A DNA stretch of 64,000 bases from Petunia secreta (taxonomy: Eukaryota; Streptophyta; Magnoliopsida; Solanales; Solanaceae). The notes under the pieces are model-generated. The model did not search any database. It was given only the letters and a program-made list of their open reading frames with translations, and was not told the DNA's origin. Shown in pieces: positions 1 to 11,572 of the stretch (within the stretch, counting starts at the first letter, position 1; every line of letters starts with the position of its first letter). Location of the stretch: the NCBI GenBank assembly GCA_029990175.1, contig JARKIP010000021.1:23069501-23133500 (forward strand). Direction: 5' to 3'. A program made the position numbers and the translations under genes.

Positions 1-533
1 CTCTTTGGAATTCAGTGTTGGTAAGATGATGAGATTTTTATTCGTCACCATCAGGAAATGTCGTTGTTTCTTCCGGCGTAAAGTGGCTGATAAGTAATGC
101 TCGATCTACGTATCTCCTTTCGGTTCGAGACGCTAGTAAAGTCATGTTATCCTATGAGCTTATCTGGGTTATAAAAAGATTTTCTGGTAAATTATCAGAG
201 TTTCCTTCTTATTGGGAGGTTAAATTGGCATGGTTGTTTTTCCATAAAGCTCATTTAATGTCTATTTCTTCAATTGCGATTTTTGGGTTAGCCTGACTCG
301 GAAGTAGTCTAGCTCTGGATAGCCCTAAACCTAGCATGTTGGGTAGTCAGCTGTAATTTCTTTTGTACAGCTTAGAGGTATCAGTATGTCTGTAAATTTT
401 TTTTAAAGTCTTGTTCTTATTTATGAATTGAATTATATTTATTTTCCTAATTTAATTGGTAAGGGTTCGCCCGACGGGTCTAGGGGAGAATGTCGGGTGC
501 CCGCACGGCCTAGCCGGATTTCGGGTCGTGTCA
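1..533 (+). repeat. Chimeric family-A block, copy 1 (internal fragment fused to LTR end)
   Basis: Positions 1 to about 313 match the internal region of the complete family-A element around 57003-57310. From about 313-324 the sequence switches to the end of the family-A LTR (compare 54855-55071) and ends in GTGTCA at 533. The switch lies inside a short shared string (CTGG then TAGCC), as expected of a microhomology deletion. The whole block recurs at 2457-2988 with a single-base length change in a T run. The block probably starts upstream of the window. Confidence 0.8.
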
Positions 534-2456
534 GTTGGTATCAGAGCCCAGTTTAGAGTCTATCCAGACTAAGACAGTGTCTAGTAGAGTCTCGCTGATG
601 GGTACGTAGACGTCCGTACTTATCTACGAGAGGCTATGATGGCATTTAGGAAGTTTCACTTCCTTCATTTCTGATCGTGCGTCGGTCTAGGATGCAAAAG
701 TATTTTCGTTAATTCGTTCGTGGTAATTGTGAACCCTCGTGCAACAAATCAGCGAACGGTATGAGTTCAAGACGAAGCAGTCTGGCCTGGGGTCAGCACT
801 GATGAAGCCCCGAGAGTTTTTTTTATCGTGCCGACGATCTAGTTACGGAGGTCCCAGCTGTACGAGCTCCCGATGGGCAAGGGACCAGGGCCTTGCAGTT
901 TCCCTTGGCTCTCTACGATGCTTTACGAGAATCTTGGCGGCGCAGATACCGTAAGAACCTATTATTCGCTGGGCAGCCTATCAGGTTGCTGCATGTGCAG
1001 ACGTTTGATCTCAGGGAGCTCCTTTTCTGGTTCTTAATATTGCTGCAGTAAATTATATTCCGGAGGTAGTATGTGTTGTACCTCTAATTGTTCTGGCTGG
1101 TTAGCCAGCCAAGGTATCAGTTGGGTCCGAGTGCTCAAGGAGGTTTCATTATTTTACGCGGTTGAACCTTCCGATATTCTTAAGAAATGCATCAGATAAA
1201 TCTTGTAATTCTTTGTAAAATAAAATGATGTCAGCGTATCCTTCAGGCTTTTGATTATATCAAGCGGTATGGTGTTAATTATTCTTCTTTCCAGTTTCAA
1301 GGTCCAACCCTGGATTGGTGGACTGCTCTCTTATTAGCTAACTTGGTTCGGTTTTCTTCTAGATTTGTGAAAAAAAAAAAAAAATTCCTTTCGAGTAGCG
1401 AGCGAAATGGAGAGTATTGCCAGTTTGAGTGGATTAGACAGGGTAACATGTCGACTAGCCTGTTGGTGTTTCAGAATATGAGATTAAATTCTATAAAATG
1501 GCCGAATATGCATTTGAACTAGTCCATGAACCTTTTGAGAGATTTAAAGATTTATTGATGACCTTTCTTTTTTCCTTGAGATCCCAGATGGCTCGAAAAA
1601 AATTGAGGCTGGGATTTCATTTGATATCGTTGTTGATATTGCTCAAAGATATTAGGCATATCATAAGTTAGAGCGGGAAAAGTTAGAGCGGGAGAGCAAG
1701 AGATCCCGTGGCCCTAGTGGTTAACCATGGTACCTCATTTGGAGGTAAGAGTTCTGATTATTTTGGGAGGTCACCTTCCAGGTTATCTCAGCTTGTGTCA
1801 CGTAATTCTTAGAGTGTGCTAGTAGCTCGTCAAGATCAGATTCAGTCTTTTCTTTACAACTATCAACAATCTGTCCAGTTCTCATATTCAGCGAAAAGGT
1901 GATATTATTGTTGTGAGTCTGGCTATTCTTTTGAGGAGTTTTCCCTTGCTCCGACAAGTTAGCAATCGTCTTTTCTGTCGTCATCAGGCATCTACGCAGT
2001 CGCATGGGATTTTATTTAGATCTCAATCAGCAAAAGAAATGCCACCATCCAATAGCGGTTGAGAGCGTGGTGGTAGTAGTTCTTCAGAAGGTAATTATCC
2101 GTGTAGCGGCTTAGTTCAGCCGCAGAGGCAGTTTTATGAACTGCCAGCCTGGCAGGATGCTGAGGCATCCGATGTAGTAGACCTTGAGATTTTTTCTTCT
2201 CTTAAATGTGAGTAAGATTTGATTCTTCCGATCGATCTGGAAATGGTGTGTCTTATAATATTTTGATGGTTTTCTTGGATGTTGTTTCTATTAAGAATCG
2301 GTTGCGGTAGAGGGGTGAGCTTCTGATATGATTTATTTCTGGTATTTGTGAGACCTACTAGGTTTAGATGTGAGAGATTGGGAGTGAGTGGCGGTATTTT
2401 CTGCTTGGCATCTTATTGTGCCACATTCTGTTATTATGTCAAGTCAGTCTACCTCT
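534..2456 (+). mobile_element. Family-A gypsy internal region (PBS plus decayed gag)
   Basis: A primer-binding site reading TTGGTATCAGAGCCC lies at 535-549, directly after the LTR end, and matches the usual initiator-Met-tRNA site of plant Ty3/gypsy elements. The rest parallels 55072-57002. Weak gag-like stretches are visible in sense (a segment around 1500-1560 reading like the capsid region, and a Ser/Gln-rich stretch around 1740-1870), but stops and frameshifts are frequent, including an A run at 1371-1384. No complete protein can be made. A minus-strand open frame at 1721-2005 is only an antisense shadow of gag. Confidence 0.75.
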
Positions 2457-2988
2457 CTCTTTGGAATTCAGTGTTGGTAAGATGATGAGATTTTTATTCG
2501 TCACCATCAGGAAATGTCGTTGTTTCTTCCGGCGTAAAGTGGCTGATAAGTAATGCTCGATCTACGTATCTCCTTTCGGTTCGAGACGCTAGTAAAGTCA
2601 TGTTATCCTATGAGCTTATCTGGGTTATAAAAAGATTTTCTGGTAAATTATCAGAGTTTCCTTCTTATTGGGAGGTTAAATTGGCATGGTTGTTTTTCCA
2701 TAAAGCTCATTTAATGTCTATTTCTTCAATTGCGATTTTTGGGTTAGCCTGACTCGGAAGTAGTCTAGCTCTGGATAGCCCTAAACCTAGCATGTTGGGT
2801 AGTCAGCTGTAATTTCTTTTGTACAGCTTAGAGGTATCAGTATGTCTGTAATTTTTTTTAAAGTCTTGTTCTTATTTATGAATTGAATTATATTTATTTT
2901 CCTAATTTAATTGGTAAGGGTTCGCCCGACGGGTCTAGGGGAGAATGTCGGGTGCCCGCACGGCCTAGCCGGATTTCGGGTCGTGTCA
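2457..2988 (+). repeat. Chimeric family-A block, copy 2
   Basis: Near-identical to 1-533 at an offset of 2456, including the same internal/LTR junction. Instead of a primer-binding site it is followed at 2989 by an integrase fragment. The two copies and the DNA between them therefore form a direct tandem duplication of about 2.46 kb rather than a normal pair of LTRs. Confidence 0.85.
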
Positions 2989-3612
2989 AGTTGGACCTTC
3001 AGCTGAGGCAGAATACCAGCAATAAAGTTGATTACATGCGCACTTATAACGCTAAAGTAACTTCTCAAAGAGCCGAGGTGTGAAGGAGATATGCCAATGA
3101 TGGATGGACGACAAGCTGCACGAGAGCTTTAACTCTAAATTTTCTAAAGTAAAACAGCGTCAGTATGAGGATCCAGTTCTAATTGAATACAGACAGATAG
3201 CCAGAAGAAAACTGGAAGCACTATACAGGGTTACTACTGACGGTGTTATGATGTATAAAAGATAGACTTTGTGTTTTTGATGTTGCAGATTTACGTGGAC
3301 AGATTATGATAGAGGCACATTATTCCAAATACATTGTTCATCCAGGTTCGACTAAGATGTACTATGATGTTAAGCAAATTAATTGGTGGGACGGAATGAA
3401 GTGTGACATATCAGAACCTGCGGCTCAGTGTTCTAATTGCCAGCAAGTTAAAGTCGTGTCATCTTTCCAGACTTCATGCTTTCAGCAGATAGGTACGTAT
3501 ATACGATCAGGTTGCTAGCTTATCTCTAGCATTAATAAATTATTAGTGGGTTTAGCAATGATCGACACTCATTGTAGGTTTCTGTCGTGGCCCTAGGTTG
3601 GGTCGTGGCAAA
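2989..3612 (+). pseudogene. Ty3/gypsy pol fragment: RNase H-integrase junction with H2C2 zinc finger
   Basis: Only a 70-codon frame (3306-3518) is open. It contains the integrase zinc-binding pattern His-His-Cys-Cys: EAH, then VHPGSTKMYYD, then CSNCQQVK, characteristic of plant gypsy integrases. Upstream, out-of-frame remnants around 3170-3300 resemble the linker that precedes the zinc finger. No catalytic DDE core follows. The segment is the reverse complement of 57841-58240 in the complete family-A element, where about 270 bp of it has been lost. It ends in LTR-end-like GTCGTGGCA followed by a PBS-like TGGTATCAAC at 3615-3624. Confidence 0.75.
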
Positions 3613-5348
3613 AGTGGTATCAACGCCTTAGAGATTTAGTATTACCATTCAGTATTTGGAGGAAGACTCCTCCACTTAAAGCACAAACTCATGCAACTAT
3701 TTGAATAGGAATAACCATCCCCGCATAGTCTGCTGGACTAAAGAAGATTTAGCTAAAGGTTGAACGTAGGCAGACCTAAGCTACCAACTACCCTTTCGAG
3801 TTGCCAAACAGCTGCAACTCTCGAGTCACAACTCCATACATTTTTTATAAGCACCACCGCCTGATGGATCAAATCAAAGGTCAAATGACGCCTCTCATTA
3901 CCCTTAGTAGCCTTGAAACACAATAATTTGCTTATCCGTCTACCATAACACGTACGCTGGCTCAACACAGGGAACATCACAAGCGACTATCAACCACCCA
4001 AGCTCACTAGTGCCGGACGAAGAAGAAATGGAAATGGACTGAGGATAGAAATAATTAGAGCTTCAGGAAGCTCATATTCTTATTTGCTTGGCTACCAGAG
4101 CTAGACTATTTCCGAATCAGGCTAACCAAAGAATCGCAATTGAAGAAATAGACATTAAATGAGCTCTATGGAGCAACATCTATGCCAACTTAATCTCCCA
4201 ATAAGAAGAAAACTCTGACAATTTACCAGAAAACCCTTTTATAACCCAGATAAGCTCATGGGATAACATGACTGTACTAGCATCTTGAACCAAGAGGAGA
4301 TACGTAGATCGAATATTACTTACTCATCACTTTACACAGGAAGAAACGATACACTTGCTGATGGTGAAGAATTAGGATCCCATTATCCTACCAACACGAA
4401 ATTCTGAGAAGAGAGGTAAACTGATTTGACATAATAACAGAAGGTGGAACAACAAGATGCCTGGCAGACAATACCGACACTTACTGCCAAATCTCTCATA
4501 TTTAGACTAGAAAAATTAATAAGGTCTCACAAATGCCAAGAATAAATCATACCAGTAGCTCGCCCCTCTACCGCAACCGATTCTTAGTAGAAACGACATC
4601 CAAGGAAACCATCGAAACATGATAAGACACACCTTTTCCAGATCGATCGAAAGAATCAAATCTTGCTCACATTTAACAGAAGAAGAAATCTCAAGGTTTA
4701 CTACCTCGGATACCTCAGCATCCTGCTAGACTGGTAGTTCATAAAACTGCCTCTGCGGCTGAACTAAGCCGTTATACTAATAATTACCTTCTGAAGAATA
4801 ATTGCCACCACGCTCTCAACCTTTACTGGATCGTGGCATTTCTTTAGCTGATTGAGATCTAAATGAAATCCCTGCGACTGGGCAGGTGCCTGAAAGGCAA
4901 GAAGAGGACAACTGCCTACTTGCTGAAGTAAGGGAAAACTCCTCAAAAGATAACCAGACTCATGACAATGATAACACCTTTTCGCTGAAAATAGAAGCTG
5001 GACCGATTGTTGATAGCTGTGAAGAGAAGATTGAATCTGATCTTGACGAGCTACTGGCGCTCTCTAAGAATCACGTGACACAAGCTGAGATAACCTAGAA
5101 GGTGACCTACCAAAATAATCAGAACTCTTACAACCAAATGAGGTACCATGGTTGCCCACTAGGGCCACGGGATTTCTTGCTCTCCCGCTCTAACTCTTCC
5201 CCCTCTAACTTATGGTATGCCTAATACCTTTGAGCAATATCAACAACAACATCAAATGAAATCCCGACCTCAATCTCTCGAGCCATCTGGGATCTCTACT
5301 AGACACTGTCTTAGTCTGGATAGACTCTAACCGGGCTCTGATACTAAC
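3613..5348 (-). mobile_element. Family-A internal region, inverted, decayed
   Basis: This is the reverse complement of the gag-containing internal DNA at 55072-57840, with deletions. It begins at the right with the primer-binding site (reverse complement of TTGGTATCAGAGCCC, near 5331-5346) next to the LTR end at 5349. With 534-2456 it forms a large inverted repeat. Near 3660-3670 there is a small palindrome, GGAGGAAGACTCCTCC, where a polypurine-tract-like sequence meets its own inverse. No open frame of useful length encodes a gag product. Confidence 0.75.
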
Positions 5349-6011
5349 TGACACGACCCGAAATTCGGTTAGGCCGTGCCGGCACCCGACATCCTTCCCT
5401 AGACCCGTTGGGCGAACCCTTATCAATTAAATTAAGAAATTAAATATAATTCAATTTATAAATAAAAGCAAGACTTAGAAAAAGTACAAACATAATGATA
5501 CCTCTAAGCTGTAAAAAAAGAAATTACAGCTGACTACCCACATACTAGGTTTAGAGCTATCCAGAGTAGACATCTAAGAGTACAAAAGAAGACAGATACC
5601 TCCTGAAGGGAGCAAAATGCAACTAAAATAATAACCAATAAACTGGTGGCTATCCGGAATAAAAGCTGGCTCACCCTGACAGCTGATGCCGTCTTCGCTC
5701 CTTCACAACGTGGCCAACTCAATCCTGGAGCAAACCCGCTGAAACGAAATAGATAGACAAGAAACAAACAACAAACAAGGGTGAGTCAAAAGGACTAAAT
5801 AAGTGGGGCAGACTAGCCACCTCAAAGAATAGGATAGCTAGCCAGGGAGGAGAAACAGATAAACAAAATTTCTCTTATCTAAATTATAAAAAGGCAGAGC
5901 CAGATAATAACTAGAACCACGTATGGAATGACAAACTCATCAAACACCAGGGACGTAAGATAACCAAAACATATAGGTATCCCGAACACATCAACAATCA
6001 GAAATACATCT

Positions 6012-6176
6012 TGTTGCGGCGTGCAACCCGATCCATATATTCATCCTGTTGCGGCATGCAACCCGATCCATATATTTATATCATTGCGGCGTGCAAACCG
6101 ATCCATATATTTATACCGTTACGGCGTGCAACCCGATCCATATATTTATACCGTTGCGGCATGCAACCCGATCCCC
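6012..6176 (-). repeat. LTR minisatellite, about 35-bp unit with TATA-like core
   Basis: Five units of 34-36 bp. On the LTR sense strand each contains TATAAATATATGGATCGGG or a variant. The complete element has about three units in each LTR (54352-54437 and 60831-60916), and the copy at 42355-44793 has lost the array. Confidence 0.85.
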
Positions 6177-6355
6177 GCAACCCAGAATACGAGCCAGAAA
6201 TATACAGGAAAATAAGCAATGCACGTAGAAGCAGAACAGTAGTTATGTACCACAAGTCTACACAATGGTATGAAATGAAATGAAATGAAATGAAATAAAA
6301 TAAAATGAGATGAAATGAAATATGATGCAAAGGGTCACATGTGCCCGTAATCCCA

Positions 6356-6711
6356 TCCCGAAGCGGAATACTCCTGCATTCGAGGGGAATCCAATCTGAT
6401 AACCAACTGGAGCGGAATAATCCTGCTCCTGGAGCGGAATACTCCTGCACCCGATATAATATAAACCAGAGGCGGAATACTCCTGCACTCTCCTAGGGCG
6501 GAATACTCCTGCACCCGATGTAACGTAAAGCTGAGGCGGAATACTCCTGTACTCTCCTGAGGCAGAATACTCCTGCACCCGATAAAAATGTAAGCCAGAG
6601 GCGGAATACTCCTGCACTCTCCTGGGGCGGAATACTCCTGCACCCTATAAAAATGTAAACCAGAGGCGGAATACTCCTGCACTCTCCTGGGGCAGAATAC
6701 TCATGCACCCA
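6356..6711 (-). repeat. LTR minisatellite, GCAGGAGTATTCCGCC type
   Basis: About eleven imperfect copies of a 15-16-bp core, separated by short spacers, giving a higher-order unit with an alternate GTGCAGGAG/AGAGTGCAGGAG pattern. The complete element has about ten copies per LTR (53886-54191 and 60365-60669) and the LTR at 42355-44793 about eight (43117-43372). All frames stay open through the array, which creates long but meaningless reading frames. Confidence 0.85.
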
Positions 6712-7353
6712 ATATGATATGAAATGTAATGCATATGAATAACATATAATGTATATGAATGAAATGTGATGCAATAATAACCCTTCACCGGCACGGGACT
6801 CTCATCGACAGCCGGGAAGTAGATGCCAACTTACAGCCATAGTACAATGCTCAGATCCTTAATGCAATACCAACAACAGGACATAACATATAATATACAA
6901 TGTAAATCCAAAGCTAACACGTAATGAGTACGTCTATCGACAGCTACACACGTAAGGAACACGTGGTAGAAAATCCACGAGGCTAGGTGCCTCCAAAGAA
7001 ATGGATATAAACACTTACCTTGTTGCAAAGTTAGCACAATTACTCAACAACCGCTTTGTCATTTGAATCATTGCCAAACAATCCCACTCTATTCAATAAG
7101 AAGAAAGATATATCAAATTAGGCTAAAGGCTTCATTCCTTACGTCTTAGGGTAATCCGGTTAGGAACCTGATACCCTATTCGCATATGCAATATGCAGGT
7201 CAGGCCTATGTACAGGGTTTAAGGTCACATAACCAAACCCTAAATAAATTACATTTATAAGTTGCCCATAACTCACTGAGTACGAATATTTTAAAATTAT
7301 CAGTACGCCAATCGGAGTCCTAACTTTCAAAACAACTGACCGAGGTCGTTTCA

Positions 7354-9400
7354 CCTAAAATCCCCAATCACCTCCCATTTCTCCTTAACAACTCTTTTTC
7401 AAAATATTATAAACACATCACATCTTTATACATTCATCAGCACTTGTTGTCATCCTCACTTACACTAAAAAGACACACACGCACACACAATCACACATAC
7501 ACTTCATATTCTCCTCTTCTCCATTTTTCACACACTAACCAAGACCAGCAGACCCCCTCTCTTCCTCTTCGCCAACCATTAAACAGAAACACCAATAAAC
7601 ATATACACACACCGTCGTACATCCCTTCCTCCTCTCCAATTATATACGCACACACAAACAATACAACACTGCTTCCTTTCTATCAGTTACACACAAAAAA
7701 CATACCCACTTCCTCACAATCGTCTTCCTCAACACCAAAACCAGTACATACGGCAAATATCGACAGACCTCCCCCCATTCTTTTATCTTGCTTCTCACAA
7801 TCACCCACACACTGCTACACACACCCAAAATCCAAATACGCACACACAAAATCGACTGAAAACAGGGGGTCGGAGAAAAAGGGGATCGAAACAGGAGAAA
7901 CGGGATAGCGGCAGAACCACCATCACCGGTGCGAGATCCATCAGAAAACGCCATGTCTGGGTGTTTCCATTGAAACTGAATCAGGGGGTTGGGGTGGTAG
8001 CGACACCACCAGGCAGTCGCTCCTCCTCCCCGATTGACTGCTGCTTCATCCTTTTGTTTTACCGGTGTCCTCATCGGAAAATTCACACAGGTGCAGTCTT
8101 TCCTTACTTCTGTTGTTATCGAGGATGTTCAATTGTTTTATTGACGCTGTGATTTATTATCTGTAGTGACATTACTGATCTCGGTTTGTTCAACCTTTTT
8201 GTGCGAGGTTTTGTGCTTCTAATTATTTTGGAGTTGCTCACCAGAATTTGGTTGATGTTGAGTGGCGGTGTTCCTACTGGCCTTGGCTTTGTTGGTCTTC
8301 TGATTGGTGCCATTGCTGGGTTTTGACTTTGATGTTGAGCAGTCCTCTTTTGACTGGATTTCTATGCTGCAGTTGACCCGTTTGCAATGTTGTTTGACCC
8401 AACAGTTTGACTCGCATTACTTAGCCTATGAAAATATTTTATTTGAGGCTTTATAGTGATTTGACGGAAGTACAATGAATTGACGGATTTTATATAAATT
8501 ACGGCCAAGGAGAATAATTATGCACATTTATTTGAGGCCTATGCATTGATTCGAACTGATACTACACTAAAACAGTCCCTTACCCTGTGCCCCCCTTAAA
8601 ATAGGCTATGATGACTTGTATGAGCCGTAACTGCAATATGAGCCGGCGAAGGAGTGGTGGGACCGGCACTTGGCAAGGCAACACGATCGGTCGACGTGTT
8701 TGCAGCCGTACCGACGTTACCTGAGCCTACACTTTTATAAAAATCATTTTCTCCCGTTATTTTAAATTATTATTATTATTAATATTATTAATATTATTTA
8801 TTATTATTAATTTTAACATTATTATTGTTATTATTATTATCAATTACTTCTTTATTATTATTTTTACTAACTTATTTTTACATTCTTTGCGAGACACATT
8901 TGGATGAGTAAATCTCGAAGACGACACCCACGAGAATACCTTTCTTAATTATACCATTTTCATTTAATCATTATTATTTCATTTTGATATACTAACTAAT
9001 TTGTTGCATTTTGCCATGTACAATCCTCTAAAGAAGGAGAATTAGTAGAAAAGAGCCTTCTTTGTTTAAATTTAATTTAACTTGTACATTACTTAGTTTT
9101 CGTTTGAATCCCAATATAAAGTCCGGTCGGTAACCACATGTGGTGGAGCTCGAGAGATGCCTAACCCCTTCCTCTCGGGTTAACTTTAACCCTTACCTAG
9201 ATTTCTGGTTCGTAGACTAAGTTTCGGAGTTAATTGTAAATTTAGCCAGAAACAAAATAGGTGCCCTAATACGCCTAGTTAAAAAATATGTTAGGTGGAG
9301 ACTCCAACTCTTTACCCGTGAGTTACACACTAAGTCGAGCCCTATTTCGAACTTTAACCGGTTCGGGTAAAAATAGGATGCGACAGCTATATGATTGAAA
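7354..9400. other. No intact gene; low-complexity and decayed LTR-like DNA
   Basis: 7440-7900 is CA/CT-rich with open frames that look like low-complexity translation. 8764-8870 is an ATT-rich microsatellite. 9290-9385 contains a phrase (GGTGGAGACTCCAAC, then a motif ending GGATGCGACAG) resembling the sequence around the 5' LTR/PBS boundary of Tat/Ogre-type gypsy elements, so 8150-9390 may be an old LTR tail. I see no protein-coding signal. Confidence 0.4.
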
Positions 9401-9534
9401 TATGTAGTGGTTCATGCAGAACGAAATAGGATACATTTAATTTATTTGACAACATAACAAGTTCAAATGAAATTTCATTGATCATTAGTACATAAAACAT
9501 AAAAAGTGGAAATACATAGAACCTAAACTATGAA

Positions 9535-9961
9535 CTAACACTTGATCCAAGTATAAAATATGAGAACAATTAGCACCACAATTAGCACTACCACAACACC
9601 CAACATTTTTCGCCATAATCGTGCCTCTTTCCTCTCTTCTTCAACAGCTTTCAACTTCTTAAGTAGACCCCATATTACTCTCTTCGCTTGATCTGTCATC
9701 TCTTCATCATGCCATCTAAAGTAGTTGCAGCCCTTTCCCTACATAAAAAGAAGAAAACAAATACAAGAGTTGAAGAAAAAATAAATACAACAAACAAATA
9801 AATACAAGAAAATAATAAACCCATCAACTAACCTGTCTATATTTGCATCCATAAAACCTCCTTCCTTGGTTTACTTGAGTCCACGATGTTGTTAACTTCG
9901 CATAATCTCCACATCGACAAAATGGTACTACACTGCCACTATTAACGGATCAACTAGACAT
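9535..9961 (-). pseudogene. Small GRF-type zinc-finger protein with C-terminal membrane segment (N-terminus broken)
   Basis: A two-exon minus-strand gene can be read: exon 1 at 9961-9833, a GT-AG intron at 9832-9739, exon 2 at 9738-9535, together 110 codons. The protein contains a GRF zinc finger (CRCG, then TSWTQVNQGRRFYGCKY, then GKGCNYFRWHDEE), a charged helical stretch (about residues 55-85) and a hydrophobic segment near the C-terminus (VVVVLIVVLIVLIF). GRF fingers bind nucleic acid in known proteins; small GRF-plus-membrane proteins are common in plant genomes with unknown roles. Codon 4 is TGA, so either the start is elsewhere or the gene is dead. Exon 2 is fully open. It heads the block of small genes and the Ulp1-like pseudogene to its right. 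Confidence 0.7.
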
Positions 9962-10099
9962 TTTAAACTGGATGTTTGATTTATTTTTGTAAACTGGTTT
10001 GATAAATAATGAACGAATATATAATGTGTTGGGTGGTATATTTTATTACCGTTGGTAAATAAATATTGTTCACGCGCCCAATGTAATAATTGATCACGA

Positions 10100-10395
10100 G
10101 TTTGGGCTAGATCGAAAAGATGTTCGGAACATCTTGTCAAGGATAAGTTACGCAAATTATATCTATGTACGCTGACTTTCCCAACTAGACATTCAAAATT
10201 TGAAATATACAAACGACTACAATATAAGTTGCAAATACCAATACACCAAACAACTACACTACAAGTTGCTACTAGATCGAATAGATGTTCGGAACATCTT
10301 GTCAAGGATACGTTATGCGAATTATACTTATATACGCTGACGTTCCGAACTAGACATTCAAAATTTGAAATACACAAACGGCTACAATACAAGTT
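10100..10395. repeat. Tandem repeat, 165-bp unit, two copies
   Basis: Two units about 165 bp apart, each containing GATGTTCGGAACATC (10119-10133 and 10284-10298) followed by closely matching sequence through an AGACATTCAAAATTTG string. The array lies just upstream of the promoter of the gene at 10540. It also creates a repetitive open frame on the minus strand (9928-10419) that I do not regard as a gene. Confidence 0.85.
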
Positions 10396-10444
10396 GCTGC
10401 CCCAGTCACGTCCAAACAAACGTTTCGGTTGCCCTCCTTACTCC

Positions 10445-10452
10445 TATAAATA
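10445..10452 (+). promoter_or_regulatory. TATA box of the gene at 10540
   Basis: TATAAATA, 88 bp before the start codon. The surrounding ACTCCTATAAATACC is shared with the promoter of the paralogue (11573). A 34-bp direct repeat lies between the TATA box and the ATG (about 10468-10535). Confidence 0.55.
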
Positions 10453-10539
10453 CCTAATAATTCAAACCATTTCAATCCACATTCATCAACTAACAATTCA
10501 AATTATTTCAATCCACATTCATCAACTAACACAACAAAA

Positions 10540-10902
10540 ATGGCTCGTCAACCATCCACTTTAAGAGGAGCACGAACAAGAGGAGGCTCCACGACAAGAG
10601 GAGCCTCCACAACAAGAGGATCCTCTACGTCAAGAGGAGCATCCACCTCTAGGCAAACCACTACCGTTGCTCAAATACCAGACTCACCACGAACTGAAAG
10701 GGCGAATGACGTATTGGAACAACTTAGGGCTGAAGTGTGGGGTTGGAAGTTCAAGTTCGAGAACTTCTTTCATGACTACAAAAAAGATGTCAAAAAGATG
10801 AAGAAGGAAATGCGAAGGATGAAAAGAATGCTCAAAGGGGTACTTGCTGATAAGAGGATGCATTACCTTGACTACTACTCCTCACCAACAGCTTCACCCT
10901 AG
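10540..10902 (+). CDS. Small basic protein with N-terminal RG/ST repeats, unknown family (paralogue 1)
   Basis: A 120-residue frame starting at the first ATG after a good TATA box. Residues about 9-38 are an imperfect repeat of the type TTRGAS (Arg-Gly-rich and Ser/Thr-rich). Residues about 60-105 form a charged, probably helical segment with VWGWKFKFENFF, then DYKKDVKKMKKEM. The C-terminus is short and Ser/Pro-rich. I do not recognise the family and assign no function. The gene at 11616 shares the start region, the W-x-WKFKFE-x-FF-x-DY core and the promoter, so this is a local duplication of what was probably a real gene. No intron is needed. The downstream region (11050-11420) carries many GTTC-n-GAAC motifs. 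Confidence 0.55.
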   Translation: MARQPSTLRGARTRGGSTTRGASTTRGSSTSRGASTSRQTTTVAQIPDSPRTERANDVLEQLRAEVWGWKFKFENFFHDYKKDVKKMKKEMRRMKRMLKGVLADKRMHYLDYYSSPTASP

Positions 10903-11572
10903 AAAAGGATGTTTATATGAATGTTTATTATATAATTTCTTTTTGAATGTTTATTATGTAGTTTCTTGCTTTGAATGCTAATACAAGTAGCATTTCTTTT
11001 GTAAAGCGCTGACAATGATGATCAATGAAGGATATGTTTGCCTGGTTCTTTTAAATAAGTGTATAATCTGTATCTGTTTAGAACATATGTTATGTTTAGA
11101 ACATCTTTTTCTATGTTCAGATCGAGTACAAGTCGTTCTGGAACACCATCATATTAATCCTTTACACAATGAGATATCCATGTTTGGAACATCAAACACT
11201 TACGCGAGGAACACCTTTATGTCGTTCTGAACAAATGCTGAATAGTTTTTATTCTCTGTTCATTTTCTAAACAAATGCTGAGCAAATGACAAAAATATAT
11301 TATTTGAATATTTGTTTGAATGCTGAATAATTGAGACAACACTATTACACTGCTAATTAAATAAAAAAGATAATCCATACATAATTATATAAGCACAATA
11401 TCCCGAATGACAAACTAATGTTCCGAACTACTCGTTAAAGTCTAAAAAGGCACAACAGTTACAATTAGCAGTTGCATCCTCGTTTGAATAGTACTGAACG
11501 GTTATGAACTTCATCAAAAGTCACTTTCCAGAAAACCATTCCCAACAGACTCGTCGTTTCGCACTTTACTCT

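Larger units (their letters stand above)
5349..7353 (-). mobile_element. Family-A 5' LTR, minus strand, internally deleted
   Basis: Read on the minus strand the LTR starts TGAAACGACCTCGGTC at 7353 and ends GTGTCA at 5349, followed by a PBS, so it is a 5' LTR. It is about 2.0 kb against 2.57 and 2.65 kb in the complete element because roughly 0.8 kb near its start is missing (the sequence jumps between the equivalents of about 52568 and 53366). It carries two variable minisatellites described separately. The outer flank at 7354 is not a polypurine tract. The far end of this element is gone, so no target duplication can be tested. Confidence 0.85.

Noticed and set aside
535..549. tRNA-like matches at the PBS sites (also 55073 and 51168)
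   Set aside because: Only the 12-15 bases complementary to the tRNA 3' end are present, as expected for primer-binding sites; no tRNA gene structure was seen.
1721..2005. Minus-strand frame containing DSC-EKTESDLDELLA, also seen at 4886-5098 and 46672-46938
   Set aside because: It is exactly antisense to the Ser/Gln-rich part of family-A gag; conservation follows from shared element sequence, and there is no start or promoter context.
6076..6774. Long overlapping minus-strand frames with EYSAPG/CRSIPP repeats (also near 43010-43405, 53859-54539 and 60284-60930)
   Set aside because: They are translations of the LTR minisatellite, open in several registers at once and present wherever the LTR occurs.
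7444..7908. Frame with SSLTLKRHTRTH, looking like a C2H2 zinc-finger tail
   Set aside because: The Cys pair is absent and the frame is a translation of CA-rich low-complexity DNA.
9928..10419. Minus-strand 163-codon frame with an internal duplication
   Set aside because: It is generated by the 165-bp tandem repeat and covers the promoter region of the gene at 10540.
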